Of a DNA stretch of 64,000 nt, positions 59,761 to 64,000 are shown one piece after another. Source of the DNA: Gordius sp. MW1. Taxonomy: Eukaryota > Nematomorpha > Gordioida > Gordea > Gordiidae. A model generated the notes under the pieces. That model made no database searches. It saw only the letters and a list, made by a program, of their open reading frames with translations, and had not been told where the DNA came from. The stretch lies in NCBI GenBank assembly GCA_964036665.1, contig OZ038526.1:9176001-9240000 (forward strand), written 5' to 3'. How positions within the stretch are numbered: the stretch's first letter is position 1; each line of letters begins with the position of its first letter. The translations under genes were made by a program, and so were the position numbers.

Positions 59761-61993
59761 TTAGAGTTATATGATCAGTGAAAATTAATAAATTAAAACT
59801 TATTTTGATCAACTACCTAGTATTTTGGCCATTTTTACAGCATGCAAAATATCCTTTTTGAAAGTATTACTCTTGTTTTTGAAGCAATAAATCTAAATCA
59901 TACAAACTTACAAATAACAAAAGATTAAAATTATTATATATATTTTAATTCTGTTAAGTCACATTAGTAAAACTCTTCTACCTAGATCAAACCAATATAA
60001 AGGTCTGTATAAATTTGCAAGAAAACAAATCTTGTTTTGTAAAAATGGTTTTTAAATTTATAAAATTAATAAAGCCACGATTTAAAATGACTAATTTAAA
60101 GCTTACCCCAAAGTCGAATATATAATTTAAACATGAAAAAAGCCTCTTGTATTTCAAGAGAGATAAAATTATCTCGAAAAATGGAATTAAAATTAGATAA
60201 TTTAACCTAAAATATAGAACTAAAGGTGACGGAAAATATTAAACCGCTGTTTTGTAGTGTTATAGTAAAGTGGTTGTTGGTGTCTTATACCTAGCATTAT
60301 TATCCATAGCCTAACAGAACATTCCTAGTATGTGCGAGATTACAAAATAGCCAGAAGACGTTTCATCTCTTTTCTATTCATTTTTAATTTTCCTACTGCA
60401 TTACCTTCTAAATATTATTCGGATTTTTCGTAATTATTAGCTAACAGTCAATATCAGAATTTCGTGAAATTTAATTACTTGGTAATAGGAAAGTTATAGC
60501 TATTAAAAAAATGGTTATCGAACCAGAGCAAAACATTGGGCTATCTCAACCGGTAAATATATTAATAGAGTTAAAGAATTAGGAATGTCCATCGTTCGAT
60601 AAAGTGCATAAATTTATAACATTATATATATACAATACCAATTGAATTTAATGATTCCATTTAAAATTCGATTAAATAAAATATAATTAGTTGAAAAGAG
60701 CGCCTTATTCATATTATATGATATAATAGAAATATTAATTTAAAACATAATTTTATGTTGTAGCCAAGATTGTTCGAGGACAATATGTAACAGTTAATCT
60801 TTGGACTGGAGGTAACGGACTAGGAATGGTATATGCTTTTTTTTTAAACTTCTTCAAAGTTTTAGAAGATTTTTACCCTCATATTTAATGTTTTTCAAGG
60901 ATAGATTATCGGGATTTTTCGATGGTGTCAAAAATATATTATAATTATTATAATATTTCGTTTTCATAGAAAACATCATCAGATTAATAAAGAAAAATTC
61001 TTCAAAGTTAATATCTATTCATAGTAAATTTGTATTGCAATTTTGATATTTACATTTGAGTGGATGAAGCTCATAAATTGAGTTGCCTACACTAGAGTGC
61101 CAAATACTATGTGTTTTAATGTGGCATATTGTTTAAATTTTTTACCCGCCCTCCTTCCGCTCAAATGGCATATGTAACGGTCAAAATTTAATCAAAGTTT
61201 TAGAAGAGTAAAAAAGTATTTCTAAATTGAAGGCTAAAAATTATAGTTATCAATTAAGCCCTTTGTTTATATAGGTCTGTGTTCTTTTTTCTACGCTGTG
61301 GCTACACCGAGAAAAACGTAGTTAAAATTCTTTTAAGTTAATATAGTCTTAGTTTATATATGGAATAAAAAAATAGATTATATAAATTCAAAGGATTTTA
61401 TTATTTTTAAAATATATACACCTCGTCTATAACGAGTTACCCAAATAAAAAATCACAATTTGAAGCAATTTTAATTATTGGGGAAAACATTATAAAGACA
61501 TTGATTTTTGTCAAATTTTTTAGTATATTTTTATATATAAATAAGAGAGAAGAGAAATAGATGATTAAGTAATTTGTAGGCATTATAAATGCCCCGTGGC
61601 TATAATAATCCCCTAAATGCAGCTAAAATACTTCTTAGTAAAAACTCTGTCTTTCCTAATAAACTTATGATTTCTTGTAACAAGCATGAATTAACTTTTT
61701 TGAAAAGTAACAAATAATTGTAATTAATATTGCTTAAAATTGCAGCACATGATCAAGCATCATTGTTCCAACTAGTGTTGTAAAAAGGCTGCGTTTTGAT
61801 TGGTCGGCTTTTGGTTTTAGTCGACTAAACTAAACTAAACATACACAGACCATAGGTTTTGACCAAAAAATCTTTGGTCTATTTATGCGGCTAAGAGTGG
61901 CAGTTATTTAGCCAAAATAGGGAACTATTAGCCCCGCGAACCTATTCTTCATATTATTTATATTTTATATATACAATATCGGTTAAGATTGTA
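59761..61993. other. AT-rich intergenic DNA, nothing recognised
   Basis: No exon, RNA gene or transposon end could be supported here on either strand. Confidence 0.4.
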
Positions 61994-62247
61994 AAGGCGC
62001 GTAGCCAGGATTTTCTCAAGGGGGGGGGGGGGGGAAATTTCAAAAATTTTAAAAACTTCATCGGGAGTAGGAGCTAACTCCCGATGAATTGTCAATAAAG
62101 CCAATCCATTTAATCTATTCTTAGACATGGTATTTCTAATGTCAGTTTTTAGCCTCCTCAGCGTTGAGAAGCTATAAAAAATCTTTTTAATCTTTGCCAG
62201 GGGGGGATTTCCCGTTCCCCCCCCCCCCCCCCTTATTTACGCCACTG
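61994..62247. mobile_element. Poly-G element, exact 8-bp duplication
   Basis: 254 bp starting AAGGCGCGTAGCCAGGATTT and ending TTATTTACGCCACTG with a long G-run and C-run inside. AGATTGTA is present on both sides (61986-61993 and 62248-62255). A 12-bp stem TTCATCGGGAGT / ACTCCCGATGAA (62057-62068, 62077-62088) lies inside. Related to the nested element at 42932-43312. Confidence 0.8.
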
Positions 62248-62255
62248 AGATTGTA

Positions 62256-64000
62256 TAAACAAAACCCATTAAAATAAAGTAAGATATATACAAGGCTCAG
62301 TCTCTTATCGCAGTTTTACTTTGGTATACAAAATTTAATAAAGACAATTTTTTAATTCAACGGAACTCTAATAATTTAAATAAACATTTAGAAACTTAGC
62401 ATAATTTGAATAAATAGAATGAAAATAACTTGTATAAAAATTAAAATGTTAGTTCGCTAATTTATAATCATATTTTATATATTACTAGTTATATATTATT
62501 TATGTAATTCACCCAGTGGGTTTGTTTTTAAAAAAAAAAATCTTAAATAAATTTAAAAAAGAATATGACGACGCCTAAATTATTTTAAAAACTATACAAG
62601 TATCCGAGTGTGCGATAAGCCCTTGAATAACAGCAGCGGTTTTAACTAAAACCTGATTTTAGGCCAACAATAGCCTAGGGCTTTTTGCCTCAATAACCTG
62701 TCCACCACCTTCAAACATAGGATAAATTTCATAAGCACCACACATTTTTAAGCAAAAAAGAAGCAAGGCTACCAATCCATTCTAAGTTCCATTACAAGTA
62801 ATATATAACTTTATCAAATCTTAAAAAAGAAATTCTGTTAAATGTCTGTGTTTTGCTGATGAAATGCTTAACGATGTGACTTAAATAAATTATCCGTAAT
62901 CTTTAAAACACTAATTTTTATTATAAATTGTAAAGGGGTTTATATATAATGTGAACTATATATAATGATATCCACTAACTCGACTTAAATATTATTTAAT
63001 CATTTATTGATTAATAAATTTTGTGTATAATTTGAATTAGGCATGGGAATTTAGCCGCAGTAATATTAATCTTAAGTTGAAAAAAAGCCATTTAAATAAG
63101 AATAAACTACTAAAGTATTCGGTTAAAAAATATCAATTTTATATCTTTTTCATTTCTTATTTAATTAGGATTCTGTAAATTTGTTTAATTATGCGTACAA
63201 GAATTTAAAAAATCTTTGTCTTTAATCAAGAAGATGGATATATAAAAATTAATTTGTGTTTTTGTAAAAAAAATATCCTGAATTTATTGTGCTTCTATGT
63301 GTCACAGATCAGTTATATATTTAAAACTTTACATGCTTATGGAAAATTTATAATATCTTAGAAATAAAACTTATATAACTATAAATTCGTAGATTAACCT
63401 TTTGCTTAAAGAAGATCTATTATATGAAATTATTAATAGTCAAAAATATTTCCGCTGTCATGGTGCCTAGTGCCCACCCTTAAAGATTTCTTTGATTGCA
63501 TGCCGACAAAATAAGATTACAACAGAAGTACTAATGGAGCTCCAGCTTGACAAGGTAATATTAGAAAGATATTAAACTTGGATATTAAATTAATGAATCG
63601 TTCGTTATATATATTTATGGCAGTCCTAAAATAGCAAATCATCGCCTATATATGCACGGACCTAGACAATAGGGGGGGAGGCGAACGGGCGACTGCTCCC
63701 CTCTAAGTCTAAATTTTTGTTGAAATTTAATAAAATTATGGCTATAACTTCAAATAATAATCATTTTGTCCATCCCTAAATTATTATGCCCCCCCCCCCT
63801 TTAATTGAATTATATATGTCACCTGGTGAGCGATTGCAAATTGATAAATTAATAAAACTATAAAAGTGACGAACATAATTATTTATAAGAGTTTGTTGTT
63901 AATAATGGATAATCATGCCCCTCATTGGTAAGGTGGGGCATATTGTTATAACTTTTCATAAATTGAAAGGTATTTTTCAGCAGCTTTATATTTGTATATA
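62256..64000. other. AT-rich intergenic DNA with one decayed poly-G element
   Basis: GGACCTAGACAATAGGGGGG at about 63658 and C-runs near 63790, with the internal words CTGCTCCCCTC and AATAATCATTTTGTCC, match a decayed CATGGGCGTAGC-family element (about 63655-63825). Otherwise nothing recognised. Confidence 0.4.

Overview
This is animal nuclear DNA, visibly AT-rich and crowded with transposable elements. Three gene families can be named from their proteins: follistatin, PRPF39 and an AP-2 transcription factor. AP-2 is metazoan-specific, every gene is cut by many GT-AG introns, and the sequence is full of hAT-type elements, SINE-like repeats and foldback elements, so the source is an invertebrate metazoan. 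I cannot name the lineage. Exon joins given here were worked out by hand from splice signals and reading phase, and all three named genes close in frame from start to stop.

Layout. 1-1007: right part of a hAT element. 1555-12122 (minus): follistatin in five exons (signal exon, TB domain, three follistatin/Kazal domains). Its third intron (1971..8650 by strand order between exons 4 and 3) holds a SINE-tail satellite, several tandem repeats and a nested hAT cluster. 12.1-15.5 kb: repeat-poor 5' flank of follistatin. 15.5-27 kb: gene-free, with several hAT elements that have clear target-site duplications, a 118-bp tandem repeat, an 875-bp inverted-repeat element and an approximately 880-bp palindrome. 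27178-27307 (minus): an orphan cysteine-rich terminal exon. 27910-33210 (minus): PRPF39, 14 exons, 949 aa, a U1 snRNP-associated splicing factor made of HAT repeats. 35.5-38 kb: SINE copies split by a 1.5-kb foldback element with 9-bp target duplications. 38932-48689 (plus): an unrecognised single-pass membrane glycoprotein gene, seven candidate exons, 5' end missing; its introns contain a hAT inserted into another element and an autonomous-type hAT. 49.7-51.2 kb: small repeats and a decayed ZMYM/hAT-like N-terminus. 52006-58746 (minus): AP-2 (TFAP2) gene, seven coding exons, predicted 1443 aa, about three times the usual length because of low-complexity N- and C-terminal regions. 58.7-64 kb: AP-2 5' flank, then AT-rich intergenic DNA with small poly-G elements.

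The genes do not form a pathway. Follistatin is a secreted TGF-beta/activin antagonist, PRPF39 a nuclear splicing factor, AP-2 a developmental transcription factor. The most unusual content is repeat biology: the foldback element built of about 20 short tandem units per arm, the long palindrome, a SINE tail that has become a local satellite, and several exact insertion footprints that let insertion order be read directly.
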